Assembly (NCBI GenBank): GCA_903953895.1
Contig: CAJBLH010000121.1
Location: 1-64,000, forward strand
Length of the DNA stretch: 64,000 bases
From: an uncultured Desulfobacteraceae bacterium
Lineage (GTDB): Bacteria > Desulfobacterota > Desulfobacteria > Desulfobacterales > Desulfatirhabdiaceae
Direction of reading: 5' to 3'
Shown: in pieces, positions 28,389-38,533 of the stretch
Layout of the letters: each line of letters begins with the position of its first letter
How positions within the stretch are numbered: position 1 is the stretch's first letter
Translations under genes and position numbers: made by a program
The notes under the pieces: generated by a model
The model's database searches: none
Told to the model about the DNA's origin: nothing
Seen by the model: the letters and a program-made list of their open reading frames with translations, nothing else

Positions 28389-31300
28389 TTACACAACCAC
28401 TTCCACCGCATGTTTCTGACCGTCATCAACAAGCGCTATGGCCGTCCCCTGTTGCAGGACGCCATCCACTGTAACCGTTGCCGCCTTTTTGTCACCTGCC
28501 TGTTTTTGCATGACCCGGATATGATAAATGGTTTCCCGAAAGCGGTAGTGCATGGTGAATGCATCCCAATGGGCGGGCAGGCAGGGCGCAAAAGACAGCT
28601 TGTCTGTTTCCAGTTTCAGACCCAGAAGTGACTCCACGATCAGGCGGTACATCCATGCGGCCGATCCAGTGTACCATGTCCATCCGCCCCGGCCCGTGTG
28701 CGGTGGAACGGCGTAGACGTCCGCGGCGACCACATATGGCTCGACTTTGTACCTTTCAATCCCTTCCGCGGATTTCCCGTGGTTGACAGGATTGATCATC
28801 GAAAGAAGCTCCCATGTGCGGCGGCGGTCGCCCAGTGCAGCGAAAGCCATAGCCGCCCAAATCGCGCCATGAGTGTACTGACCGCCGTTTTCCCTCACAC
28901 CGGGAACATAGCCCTTGATGTAGCCGGGATTCAGACTGGATTGGTCGAACGGCGGATCCAAAAGCTGAATCAGGGCGTCATCCCGGTGCACCAGATATTT
29001 GTCCACCGCATCCATTGCCATCCGCGAATGCTCGGCATCCCCCGCACCTGAAAGAACAGACCAGCTTTGCGCGATGGAGTCGATCTGGCATTCCGGACTC
29101 TCCGCCGACCCCAGAGAAGTACCGTCATCAAAAAAAGCCCGCAGGTACCATTCGCCGTCCCAGCCGTGTTCTTCGATACTCCGGCGGCGTTTTTCGCCCT
29201 CTCTGCAGCATTGTTCACTGAAGTCCATATCACCGCGAAGCCGTGCAATTCCGGAAAACCGGGTGAGTACGTCACATTGAAAGAACGCCAACCACACGCT
29301 TTCGCCCTTGCCTTCCTGTCCGACCAGATTCATGCCGTCGTTCCAGTCGCCGGAGCCGATCAGGGGAAGTCCATGTTCGCCAAACGTCAACCCACAGCGG
29401 ATCGCACGCACACAATGATCATACAGACTGGCCGTTTCTCCGGACCGAAGCGGAAGATCATAGTAGGAGTCTTCCTCGGGTTTGACCAGGCGGCCCTTGA
29501 TGAATGGAATCGATTCGTCCAGTACTCCCGTATCGCCGGTACTCTGGATGTAGCGGCATGTTGCCAGCGGAAGCCAGAGAAAATCATCGGAACAGTGGGT
29601 GCGCACCCCCCTGCCCATGGGCGGATGCCACCAATGCTGAACATCTCCTTCAGAAAACTGACGGCCTGCGCAGCGGAGCAGATGTTCGCGCACAAGGTTC
29701 GGCGCGGCATGGACAAGACTCATCGTGTCCTGCAACTGGTCACGGAATCCAAAGGCGCCCCCGGACTGGTAGTAACCGCTGCGGCCCCAGAGACGGCAGG
29801 CGATCGTTTGATACAACAGCCAGCCATTGGCAAGAAAATTAACGGACGGGTCGGGTGTTTCCACCTGAACGGCGCCGAGCGTGCGACCCCAGTAGCGCCA
29901 CACCGCTTCAATCGCTTTTCGCGCTACGGCGGAATCGCGAAACCGGCGAGCAAGACCTGCCGCATCCTCACTGTCTTGCCCGGCGCCAAGAGTAAATACA
30001 ATCTCCCGATCTTCCCCGTCATCGAGATCAAAGATCACATGAATGGCTGCGCAGGGATCCAACCCAGCCCCTACCCTGCCGGAAAGGCGCGTCCGGGTCA
30101 TGGCGGCGGGGCGGGCAAGCGTGCCGTTGCGACCTATAAACTCGGTCCGGTCCGCACTGACTGTCCGGGTGGCGTGATCCACGTTAAAGAAGCCAACCCG
30201 ATTGCCGAATTCAGCATTGTAGGGATTGTGAGCTAAGAGCGCACCGCTTTGTGGGTCTACCTTGGTGACAACGTGCATCACTGTCTTGGGCCGCAGATCC
30301 CCCAGCACCCACTCGACATATCCGCTCACGGAAAGCCATCGGCTCCGGCCGGATTGGTTACGTACCTTGAGAATCGTGAACTTGACAGGCGCATCTGTGG
30401 CCACGTACACCCACGCCTCGGAGCGGATGCCACGCTCCATGTGCTCGAACACGGTGTAGCCGAATCCGTGCCGGGTGACATATGGCGTGCCGCCTCTGGC
30501 AGGATGCGGCATGGGAGACCAGAAATGGCCACGCTCTTCATCCCGAAGGTAAAAGGCCTCTCCGCCGGAATCACTGACCGGATCATTGTGCCAGGGAGTC
30601 AGGCGGAATTCGTGGGCGTTCTCACTCCACGTATAAGCGGAACCGTTTTCCGAAACAACCGTGCCAAAGGAGGGGTTGGCCAGCACATTCACCCACGGCG
30701 CCGGCGTCACTTGTCCGCCGCCGGTTGTAATGACGTACTCACGGCCATCAGGGGTAAATCCGCCGGTTCCGTTATAGAACATCAAATCCTCCCGGGGCAT
30801 AGCCGCGACTGTCGGCTGGATCGCACGGTGGGTGCGGGTCGGTTCGAGGGCCGGAATGACCGGATACACAGAGCCGCGGCGATTCATCTGATCTTCAAGC
30901 GTTCCCCGGCTATCGCTGATGATAACCCGTGCCGTGGCCTGGAAGAGAATACGGTCTTCATCCGATATCTGCTCGGCGTGTCTCACGAAAATACCGCCAG
31001 TTCGATCCGTAAGATTGACTTCAACGCCGGCGGCAATGAGTCCCATGATCTGGTCGTGCAGGACTTGGCGATATCCGGCATGGTCTTCGTTCCAGATCAC
31101 CAGGTCAACAGCCAGCCCCTTGAGGCGCCAGTATGCGTGTGCCTGGATGAGCTGATGCACCAAGGCGATATTGGCCTGATCTTCAATCCGAAGCAGCACG
31201 ATCGGCAGATCGCCGGATATGGAGTAGCCCCAGAGGCCGGATTGACCCCGGAGATTCTTCAGAAGAAGGCTGGAACTGGCGCGAAGCGTTGCGTTGGCGT

Positions 31301-34300
31301 AGAGAACAGAGGCTGCAAGCTGCCCGTAGAGTTGTGCATCGGCTTCCGCCGCGTTGATTTGCCGCAAAAGCACCTGGCTATGGGTCCACGCCAGCTCAAA
31401 AACGCGGTCGGCCAGATACCGGTCCTGGTATTTCCCCACCAGACCTACGCAAACATCACGGGTTTCGCCGACGCCGGTGACGACATTGACAATTGCCGAC
31501 ATTCCCGGATCAAGGGTGATTTGACACCGGATAGCGACGATCGGGTCCAGAACCGGTCCGTCACTGCCTGAGAGAGGTGATAAACTCCGCATTGCTTCGG
31601 GAGCGGATAGCATGTTCCCACGACCGATAAACCGCATTCGATCCGTCTCATAAGACATCTCACTCCTGTCGGCGCCGTGTACCGCCACGGCCTGAAACAT
31701 CCACGGCACCTGTTCATCTCCGGAACGGGGCCTGCGGGTGGCCAGGATCGCCCCCTGCCGCCCGAGAATCTCGGTTTGAACGAAGAGATTGCTGAACGCC
31801 GGATGGAGCGCGTCAGCAATCGGCAGCGCCAGAACGACTTCCGCATAACTGGTAATCTCGATGGTTCTTCGCATCTTTGAGCGGTTGGTAAGGGTAATCC
31901 GGCGCAGCTCGATATCGTCCTCAGGTGAAACAGCCATCTCCGTATAGGTGTCAAGGTCTTCGTCCTGGCGGCGGAATTCAGCCCGGCCTTCGGAGAAGAT
32001 GGCTTCGTATTGTTTGGATGACTTCAGCGCCGGCTGATACGTCGTTGACCAGAAGCTGCCGCTCGATATGTCACGGATATAGCAGAAAGCGCCCCATTTG
32101 TCGCAGGTGCCGTCTTCATGCCAGCGCGTCACGGCCATATCCTTCCAGCGACTGTATCCACCGCCCGCATTGGTGATCATGACATGATATCTTCCGTTGG
32201 ACAAAAGCTGCACCTCCGGTATGGGTGTATCGGGAGTCGTGTAGACACGCGCCGGCTTTTCCACCGGGAGATGCAAAGCCATGTGCGCATCGGAAAGCTG
32301 CGCAGTCGGCGAGTAAATGGCTGTGGCCTTCGGCAGACGCTCCTGAAGCAGCAGCACGGTCGCCTGAAACATGGGGTCCGACACAAATCTTTTCTGCATG
32401 GGGCGATCAAGCAGCAGACAGGCGAGGGAGAGAAGGCTCATCCCCTGGTGGTGAGCCATGAAGGATCGCACCACAGCAAACGACTGGCCGCGAGGCAGAT
32501 GCGTCGGAGTGTAGTCGATGGCTTCATAAAAACCGTACTTGCCTTGGAACCCATGAGCAGCCAAGTCCTCAAGATTCCGGCAGGCATTTTCTGGCGCCAC
32601 CATGAGCGCCAGCACCGAGGCATAAGGTGCAACAACCAGATCCCCGGATAAACCACGTTTAAGGCCCAGACCGGGCACGCCAAAGGCTTTGTACTGGTAG
32701 TTAAGGTGGCTGTCGATTAAGTTGTAGCCAGATTCTGAAATCCCCCATGGGGTGCCGCGCTCTCTGCCATAATCTATTTGCCTGGCCACCGCCGCTTTGC
32801 AGGTCTGGTCAAGAAGCGTCTGTTCGTAAGTCGGCATCACCAAAAGAGGCATCAGGTATTCAAACATAGAGCCGCTCCAGGAAAGAAGAATCGGTTCTCC
32901 GCCTGCAGTGGTCAGGAGCCGCCCCAGCGCGAACCAGCTTTCCTGCGGGAGCTGCCCCAGCGCAATGGCGATGAAACTGCTGAGCCGGGCTTCCGAAGCC
33001 AGCAGATCATAGAAACTCTCATCCCGCCGGGCTTCGCTGACGTTGTAACCGATGGACAGAAGATGTCGCGACCCGTCGTATAGGAACGCAAATTCCATGT
33101 TGTGTGCAAGTTCTCCGGCACGCCTTGCAAGCTCTTCGAGAAGGGCGATTCTTTCCTGCGCACGCAAGCTAGACGCGATGATGATATCTCTCAGCTTATC
33201 GAGTTGTTGTTTCCCCTTGGGCGTTCCGCACAGCCTTCGTTTTTCGCCAAGGAGAGGCAGGACATCGCCATCGAGACAAGCCAACTGCCGCAGGGTTCGA
33301 ATATTTCCGAGACTGGGGAGCTCAAGTGCCTCCTCCATGGACCGTGGCGGAGGTGATCCAGACCAGGGGGTCAGCAATGTCAGCTCATCGATAGCAGATC
33401 TGCTCTGTTTGTCAAGGGATATGGCCCACCATGCAGCCTCATGCTCAGGGGCAAATCCACGGACCACGCACTTTGCGGATTCCGCCAGCCGATCGAGGCC
33501 AAGTCTCACAGACCAGAGTGTCGTATCCGGCGGGGAAGAACGCATTACTTCCAGGTCTTTTGCCAATTGCACAAGCTCTGCGGGAATGGGTTCTCCCGCA
33601 ACATCCACAAGAACCATCACAGTGTCAAACAGACCGTCAACCAGCCGTTTCCCCAGCAGGTCTTCGTCAGCGAGCGCAAGCAATCCCGCCCGCAAGGTCA
33701 AAAGGCTTGCGGCCAGGTTTCCGCTGTCTACCGACGAAACATACATGGGCAGCAGCGGCTTGAGTGTTTGCGTGTCGTACCAGTTGTAGAAGTGGCCGCG
33801 GTGCCGCTCCATCGCCTCCATTGTTTGAAGGGTTTTTGCCGTCCGATCCATAAGAGAGCCAACGGTAATATAGCCGAAGTCACAGGCCGCCAGATCCGCA
33901 AGGAGCGAGAACCCCATGTTGGTTGGGGATGTGCGATGCGCCACCACCGAAAGCGGTGCTTCCTGATAATTATCGGGGGGCAGCCAATGATCGTCGGGGC
34001 CAACGAAAGTCTCGAAAAATGCCCAGGTCCTTCGGGAAAGTTTTCTCAAAAAATGTATCTGATCTTCGGCCAACTGCACCCGCCGGGGACTGAGGGGCGT
34101 GCTGATCCACCAGGCAACGAAAGGAGAGACAAACCAGAGAACCAGTATCGGCAGCGCTGCGATCAGGCCCATAGGCCGTGCATAGGCGAGGTAGCCGGCA
34201 ACAGTCAGCGCAATGACCGGCGCCACCCACATGCGCCTGCAAAACCCTGCCAGATCAGTCTGATGGGTGCGATCAACTTCACCCGGCGGGTTCCATTCAA

Positions 34301-37172
34301 GAAGTCCCTTGCCTGAAATCAGCATGAGCCACACGGTGTGCAGAACGGCCGTGCTGCTGAAATATGCCTCATGTGGCAGACAAATGAGGACAAAAAGCGC
34401 CTGACCAAGGCTGTTGCCGGTAGAGCGTGCTGCACCGGCGATATGCTGTCTCAGCAGTGCATCACCGGATTTTTTGAAAAAACCCATCAAGGAGCTTATC
34501 AACGAAGGAAGCAGTACGATACCGGCGACCGAGAGGGTCCAAAACCAGGGAGATGGCAGCACAGTCCAGCCGAGCAGCAAAAGGATGCTTAATGCCAGCG
34601 GTGCCAGGCTGCGCCGGAGGTTGTCCAATATCTTCCAGCGGGATAAGGCGGAGATCGGATTCTTCCTGAAGAGTGCATTGGGGCCGGGAACTCCAGGCAG
34701 GAGCCACCGCAGGATCTGCCAGTCCCCACGAATCCAACGACGGCGGCGGCTGACGTCTGCGCTATAGCTCGATGGGTATGCTTCGTACAACTGCACATCG
34801 CTGATGAGGCCAGACCGCGCATAACAGCCTTCAATCAGATCGTGGCTGAGGATCAGGTTGTTAGGAAAACGATCCTTGAGAACTTGCTCGAAGGCGTCAA
34901 TATCATAGATGCCCTTGCCGATGTATGATCCTTCACCGAAGAGATCTTGATACACGTCGGAAACAACGCGTGTATAGGGATCAATCCCGGCGTCACTGCC
35001 CCACATACGGGCATACCGCGACCGGTTCGCACCTGGCAGGCTCACGGCCACCCGCGGCTGCAGAATGCCGTATCCGGAAACAATTCGCCCCCTATCCGGG
35101 TCGTACCGAGGACGGTTCAAAGGATGCGCCATCGCCCCCACGAGCTGCCATGCAGAATCTCGCGGCAGTTCGGTATCCGTATCCAGGGTAATGACATATT
35201 TCACCTTGGATAATACATCGATATTCCCGACAACAAGCGAAAACCCGCTCCCGGAGCCGCCACGGAGGAGAAGATTCAGTTCCGCAAGCTTTCCCCGCTT
35301 TCTCTCGTAACCCATCCAGAGTTGTTCCTGAGGATTCCATTGCCGGGGACGATGAAAAAGAAAGAAAACATCGCCATTGCTCCCGTATTTCTCGTTCAGC
35401 GATTCGATGTTTTGCCTGGCCAGCCATACCATCGGTTCATCTTCGGGGCATTTTTCATCGGAGGCGTCCGGAAGGTCCGTCAGCAGGCCAAACCGCAGGT
35501 TTTCATCCTGATTTGCCAGAAATCGGACTTCCAGAGTATCCATGAGATGCCCCACGTTCTCCGCATTGGATAGCAGAGTCGGAACAACGACCAGCGTGGC
35601 GGATTCGGGGGGTATCCCTTTGGAGAAATCCATTCGCGGCAGTGGATGAGGTGTGGCCAGACGTGTTGCGAAAAGATCGACCAAAGCGATGGCAAGCTGA
35701 CTTACAGACAAGAGGGAGAGAAGCCCGACCAGCCAAAGCAACGATCTGTTGAGACCTTCGGAATGGGTTTCTGCAAGCAAACCGGCGGAAAAGATCACCG
35801 AAAAGAAAAGAATCGCACCCAGATACAGTGGCAACGTAAATCGGCGACCGGTTCTCCGAAACCTGTCCAGGATGATTGGCCGGACCTTCGCACGCCCCTG
35901 GAGCAGAGAAAACCCCTTATCGATAAGATAGAAGCCCACATGGGCCAACCGACCATCGTCATGAACTGGCCTCAGCGGACAGGTATCAGAGGGCAGGTTA
36001 GATACCTGTTCCCTGATACTTTTATTTTTTGTTCCGCAAACACCTTGCATAGCCAGCTCGATCGCTTCACGGGCCACCTCTCTTTCGGAAAGTTGACTCG
36101 TCTTTGCGACTTCCTCCACAATATGACGGTATTGATCACGGGTGGTAAAATCCATCCTGTCATAGATTCCGGCAGGGTCCTCCCGCAGGGTTTGTTCAAC
36201 AGCGCTCAGGGTATCGACAAATTTTCGCCAATCCATGGCGCTCAGAAAGCGCAGGCTGCCAATGCTGTTACTGATGGAAAGTTGATCTGCGGCTTGCTGC
36301 TGATTCTCCGATTGAACCAGTTGATCGATGGTCTGAAATGACTCCGAGATTTGCTGCTCGATCCAGGTAAGCGGCAGCGCCAGCGCAGCGCCCTGTCCCT
36401 GGAGGCGACGGACAAGCTCCGCAACAAAGGAGCTGACCATGGGCGGGTTTGATCTCGCCATATCGGCAACCGTAAGAATCAGGCGCTTCGGGTCTTTTTC
36501 AGCAGTTTCTGTAATCTTGTCGGCCCAGTAATCGGCCCGGTTCCTATCGATTCGGTCAATGGCAATCCGTGCGGCAACCCGCCTGAGGTTCTCGATCAGC
36601 GCCAGACGCAGCATGATGGGAATCGCCCACAATTCACCCAGTCGCAATGTCACAACTGTCTGATAGGCAGTGACAAAACTGCTGAGACCATCCGGATCCA
36701 CCCGGCCGTCACCATGGGAAATTGTCTCCAGGGCAATGTCGTACACACGGGGAAGTCCCTTGGAAGGCCCATCTTTCAAACGCGGAAGCCCCTTGGCGTA
36801 GCCTTTCGGCAAAAGCCGCTTGGCAACGCGAATCTGTTCCTCGATAAGATAAAAATTATCGAGCAACCATTCACCTGCCGGCGTAATCCTGCGGTTTGTC
36901 GTCACGGCATCGATCAAGAGATCTCGGACCTCAAGCAGGATTGCGTCGTTTTCAGCAAGTCTCGACAACAAAAGTTCCGGAACATGATTCTCGCTTAAGG
37001 CGTGTAGGCCCGCCAGAATTTTGCCGTGTTCCTCCATCTGAGAGGAGCTGAACAACTCCGAGCGCAGCGGCGTTTCATCACATACACTCGTATTCGCAAG
37101 GGTATTCCTGCTGCTGAGATGCCCCCATATATGAAAAACTTTTGTGAGAATCGTTGGGTTGTAGCGAGTCAT
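28389..37172 (-). CDS. ndvB: cyclic beta-1,2-glucan synthase (NdvB/Cgs-type: glycosyltransferase, glucoamylase-like and GH94 regions)
   Basis: ~2,927 aa; YVITLDTDTELPRDSAWQLVGAMAHPLNRP, RRRRWIRGDWQILRWLLP, YSPTHLPRG-like segment, GH94-like FRDQLQDTMSL, GSGDWNDGMNLVG and TGSAAWMYRL; start trimmed to ATG at 37172 with RBS aaagga. Confidence 0.92.
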   Translation of the reverse strand: MTRYNPTILTKVFHIWGHLSSRNTLANTSVCDETPLRSELFSSSQMEEHGKILAGLHALSENHVPELLLSRLAENDAILLEVRDLLIDAVTTNRRITPAGEWLLDNFYLIEEQIRVAKRLLPKGYAKGLPRLKDGPSKGLPRVYDIALETISHGDGRVDPDGLSSFVTAYQTVVTLRLGELWAIPIMLRLALIENLRRVAARIAIDRIDRNRADYWADKITETAEKDPKRLILTVADMARSNPPMVSSFVAELVRRLQGQGAALALPLTWIEQQISESFQTIDQLVQSENQQQAADQLSISNSIGSLRFLSAMDWRKFVDTLSAVEQTLREDPAGIYDRMDFTTRDQYRHIVEEVAKTSQLSEREVAREAIELAMQGVCGTKNKSIREQVSNLPSDTCPLRPVHDDGRLAHVGFYLIDKGFSLLQGRAKVRPIILDRFRRTGRRFTLPLYLGAILFFSVIFSAGLLAETHSEGLNRSLLWLVGLLSLLSVSQLAIALVDLFATRLATPHPLPRMDFSKGIPPESATLVVVPTLLSNAENVGHLMDTLEVRFLANQDENLRFGLLTDLPDASDEKCPEDEPMVWLARQNIESLNEKYGSNGDVFFLFHRPRQWNPQEQLWMGYERKRGKLAELNLLLRGGSGSGFSLVVGNIDVLSKVKYVITLDTDTELPRDSAWQLVGAMAHPLNRPRYDPDRGRIVSGYGILQPRVAVSLPGANRSRYARMWGSDAGIDPYTRVVSDVYQDLFGEGSYIGKGIYDIDAFEQVLKDRFPNNLILSHDLIEGCYARSGLISDVQLYEAYPSSYSADVSRRRRWIRGDWQILRWLLPGVPGPNALFRKNPISALSRWKILDNLRRSLAPLALSILLLLGWTVLPSPWFWTLSVAGIVLLPSLISSLMGFFKKSGDALLRQHIAGAARSTGNSLGQALFVLICLPHEAYFSSTAVLHTVWLMLISGKGLLEWNPPGEVDRTHQTDLAGFCRRMWVAPVIALTVAGYLAYARPMGLIAALPILVLWFVSPFVAWWISTPLSPRRVQLAEDQIHFLRKLSRRTWAFFETFVGPDDHWLPPDNYQEAPLSVVAHRTSPTNMGFSLLADLAACDFGYITVGSLMDRTAKTLQTMEAMERHRGHFYNWYDTQTLKPLLPMYVSSVDSGNLAASLLTLRAGLLALADEDLLGKRLVDGLFDTVMVLVDVAGEPIPAELVQLAKDLEVMRSSPPDTTLWSVRLGLDRLAESAKCVVRGFAPEHEAAWWAISLDKQSRSAIDELTLLTPWSGSPPPRSMEEALELPSLGNIRTLRQLACLDGDVLPLLGEKRRLCGTPKGKQQLDKLRDIIIASSLRAQERIALLEELARRAGELAHNMEFAFLYDGSRHLLSIGYNVSEARRDESFYDLLASEARLSSFIAIALGQLPQESWFALGRLLTTAGGEPILLSWSGSMFEYLMPLLVMPTYEQTLLDQTCKAAVARQIDYGRERGTPWGISESGYNLIDSHLNYQYKAFGVPGLGLKRGLSGDLVVAPYASVLALMVAPENACRNLEDLAAHGFQGKYGFYEAIDYTPTHLPRGQSFAVVRSFMAHHQGMSLLSLACLLLDRPMQKRFVSDPMFQATVLLLQERLPKATAIYSPTAQLSDAHMALHLPVEKPARVYTTPDTPIPEVQLLSNGRYHVMITNAGGGYSRWKDMAVTRWHEDGTCDKWGAFCYIRDISSGSFWSTTYQPALKSSKQYEAIFSEGRAEFRRQDEDLDTYTEMAVSPEDDIELRRITLTNRSKMRRTIEITSYAEVVLALPIADALHPAFSNLFVQTEILGRQGAILATRRPRSGDEQVPWMFQAVAVHGADRSEMSYETDRMRFIGRGNMLSAPEAMRSLSPLSGSDGPVLDPIVAIRCQITLDPGMSAIVNVVTGVGETRDVCVGLVGKYQDRYLADRVFELAWTHSQVLLRQINAAEADAQLYGQLAASVLYANATLRASSSLLLKNLRGQSGLWGYSISGDLPIVLLRIEDQANIALVHQLIQAHAYWRLKGLAVDLVIWNEDHAGYRQVLHDQIMGLIAAGVEVNLTDRTGGIFVRHAEQISDEDRILFQATARVIISDSRGTLEDQMNRRGSVYPVIPALEPTRTHRAIQPTVAAMPREDLMFYNGTGGFTPDGREYVITTGGGQVTPAPWVNVLANPSFGTVVSENGSAYTWSENAHEFRLTPWHNDPVSDSGGEAFYLRDEERGHFWSPMPHPARGGTPYVTRHGFGYTVFEHMERGIRSEAWVYVATDAPVKFTILKVRNQSGRSRWLSVSGYVEWVLGDLRPKTVMHVVTKVDPQSGALLAHNPYNAEFGNRVGFFNVDHATRTVSADRTEFIGRNGTLARPAAMTRTRLSGRVGAGLDPCAAIHVIFDLDDGEDREIVFTLGAGQDSEDAAGLARRFRDSAVARKAIEAVWRYWGRTLGAVQVETPDPSVNFLANGWLLYQTIACRLWGRSGYYQSGGAFGFRDQLQDTMSLVHAAPNLVREHLLRCAGRQFSEGDVQHWWHPPMGRGVRTHCSDDFLWLPLATCRYIQSTGDTGVLDESIPFIKGRLVKPEEDSYYDLPLRSGETASLYDHCVRAIRCGLTFGEHGLPLIGSGDWNDGMNLVGQEGKGESVWLAFFQCDVLTRFSGIARLRGDMDFSEQCCREGEKRRRSIEEHGWDGEWYLRAFFDDGTSLGSAESPECQIDSIAQSWSVLSGAGDAEHSRMAMDAVDKYLVHRDDALIQLLDPPFDQSSLNPGYIKGYVPGVRENGGQYTHGAIWAAMAFAALGDRRRTWELLSMINPVNHGKSAEGIERYKVEPYVVAADVYAVPPHTGRGGWTWYTGSAAWMYRLIVESLLGLKLETDKLSFAPCLPAHWDAFTMHYRFRETIYHIRVMQKQAGDKKAATVTVDGVLQQGTAIALVDDGQKHAVEVVV

Positions 37173-37682
37173 GATGCACATTTCCTTTGAAAGAAGACAC
37201 AGGCCGAACGGGCAGGCAGCAGGGAGAAGATCGTACTTTCCTCGTACATCCAGCACCCAAATTTTTACCGTGAAAATACCCTGGGAGCGCGGGCGTCGCG
37301 CCCGCATTTGACAGGCAGGATGCCCGCATTCTCAGAGTATTTTCATATCTGGGGGCGGCCAGAGTATTATGGGCATGAGCGTTTATCTTGAAAGCGATAT
37401 TGAATAGAAATGTAGAGCGTTTCAACAGCGATGGGACGCATCAGGGCAATCGCTGCAAGCGGATATCCCCCGATGGTGTTATACGGAATGAATGTGAACA
37501 GGTCAGAAGAAAATCTGGTCGAAAAATCCTTTTATATAGCCGTTCAGAAAATTCATTTCGCAAGGCAGCGGGGAGAGGAGATAATACTGTCGCATATCTC
37601 CGACCGATAGCGCCGCGAAATTATTTTTCTGAATGTCTATAGCTCCAGCCGCCTGATGATAGGTACTGTTGAAAAGATGAAA

Positions 37683-38513
37683 TCAGACACCCTGCAGCAC
37701 ATCGATCATGGAAAAAACCCGGCCCTGAATGCCCTGACTGATTTTGCTGTGCAGGTAGACGACAGCATCCAGCGTTCCGAGGGCATAGACATCCCGGCCA
37801 TTGACATTGTGGGTGAACTCAAAAGTAACGGTCTTGTCCGCCGAAGTCAGGGTATAGGTATGCCACCCATGTCCGCCGATGTAAGCGTCGGGGATGCTCC
37901 AGTCTTTTCGCTGAACATCCGGATTCCGCTCCTTGTAAATGTCATTTTCCGCAAAAGGGATTCCCATCCGGTTAAAATAACCCACAATGGCCTTTGCCGT
38001 ACCACTGGTGTCCGCCTTGCCGTTTTGATGGCTTTCTCGAACCTTCAGGCAGTATCCTTTATATAGATCCGGAAAATGGGCAGCCCCATATTCGAGCATG
38101 GCCTGAAGTCCGACAATTTGTTTGGCCATGTTGGGTGCGATGACCGCGGCGGTTTTGGAATCCGCAACTGCTTTCTCAAGGGATTTTCGGTCTCCACCGG
38201 TCGTTCCCATGACAAACGGCAGTTGGTGCCGGGTATAGAACACCGCATTGTCATTGACTGCCGAGGGATGGGTATAATCCACAGAGATGATACCTGGACT
38301 GATTTTGACAATATCTCCGATGGCCGTATCCCGATTGTCCGGATGAATCAGCCGGATCGCATCGTTTCCCAATTTATATTCTGAAAAAGGAATCTCCGAG
38401 CCGGTCAATGAAAATGGAATCAAATCGAACCGGCTGTCGCTGACAACATGACCGGCCACCGTGGCCGCCATATTTCCAGGCAGACCGTTTACCATCACAC
38501 GAATAGGATTCAT
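37683..38513 (-). CDS. dapB: 4-hydroxy-tetrahydrodipicolinate reductase, resembling the plant-type DapB clade
   Basis: VMVNGLPGNMAATVA, SVDYTHPSAVNDNAVFY, LPFVMGTTGGDR, IAPNMAKQIVGLQ, VRESHQNGKADTSGTAKA; RBS aggag before ATG at 38513. Confidence 0.88.
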   Translation of the reverse strand: MNPIRVMVNGLPGNMAATVAGHVVSDSRFDLIPFSLTGSEIPFSEYKLGNDAIRLIHPDNRDTAIGDIVKISPGIISVDYTHPSAVNDNAVFYTRHQLPFVMGTTGGDRKSLEKAVADSKTAAVIAPNMAKQIVGLQAMLEYGAAHFPDLYKGYCLKVRESHQNGKADTSGTAKAIVGYFNRMGIPFAENDIYKERNPDVQRKDWSIPDAYIGGHGWHTYTLTSADKTVTFEFTHNVNGRDVYALGTLDAVVYLHSKISQGIQGRVFSMIDVLQGV

Positions 38514-38533
38514 TGAATCTCCTTTAAAAATGA

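Noticed and set aside
28492-36998. Many plus- and minus-strand ORFs (up to 440 aa, e.g. 30249-31571 and 29067-30236) inside the glucan synthase gene
   Set aside because: They are shadow ORFs in a GC-rich long gene; translations are low-complexity without family motifs, while the 2,927-aa frame has continuous catalytic motifs.
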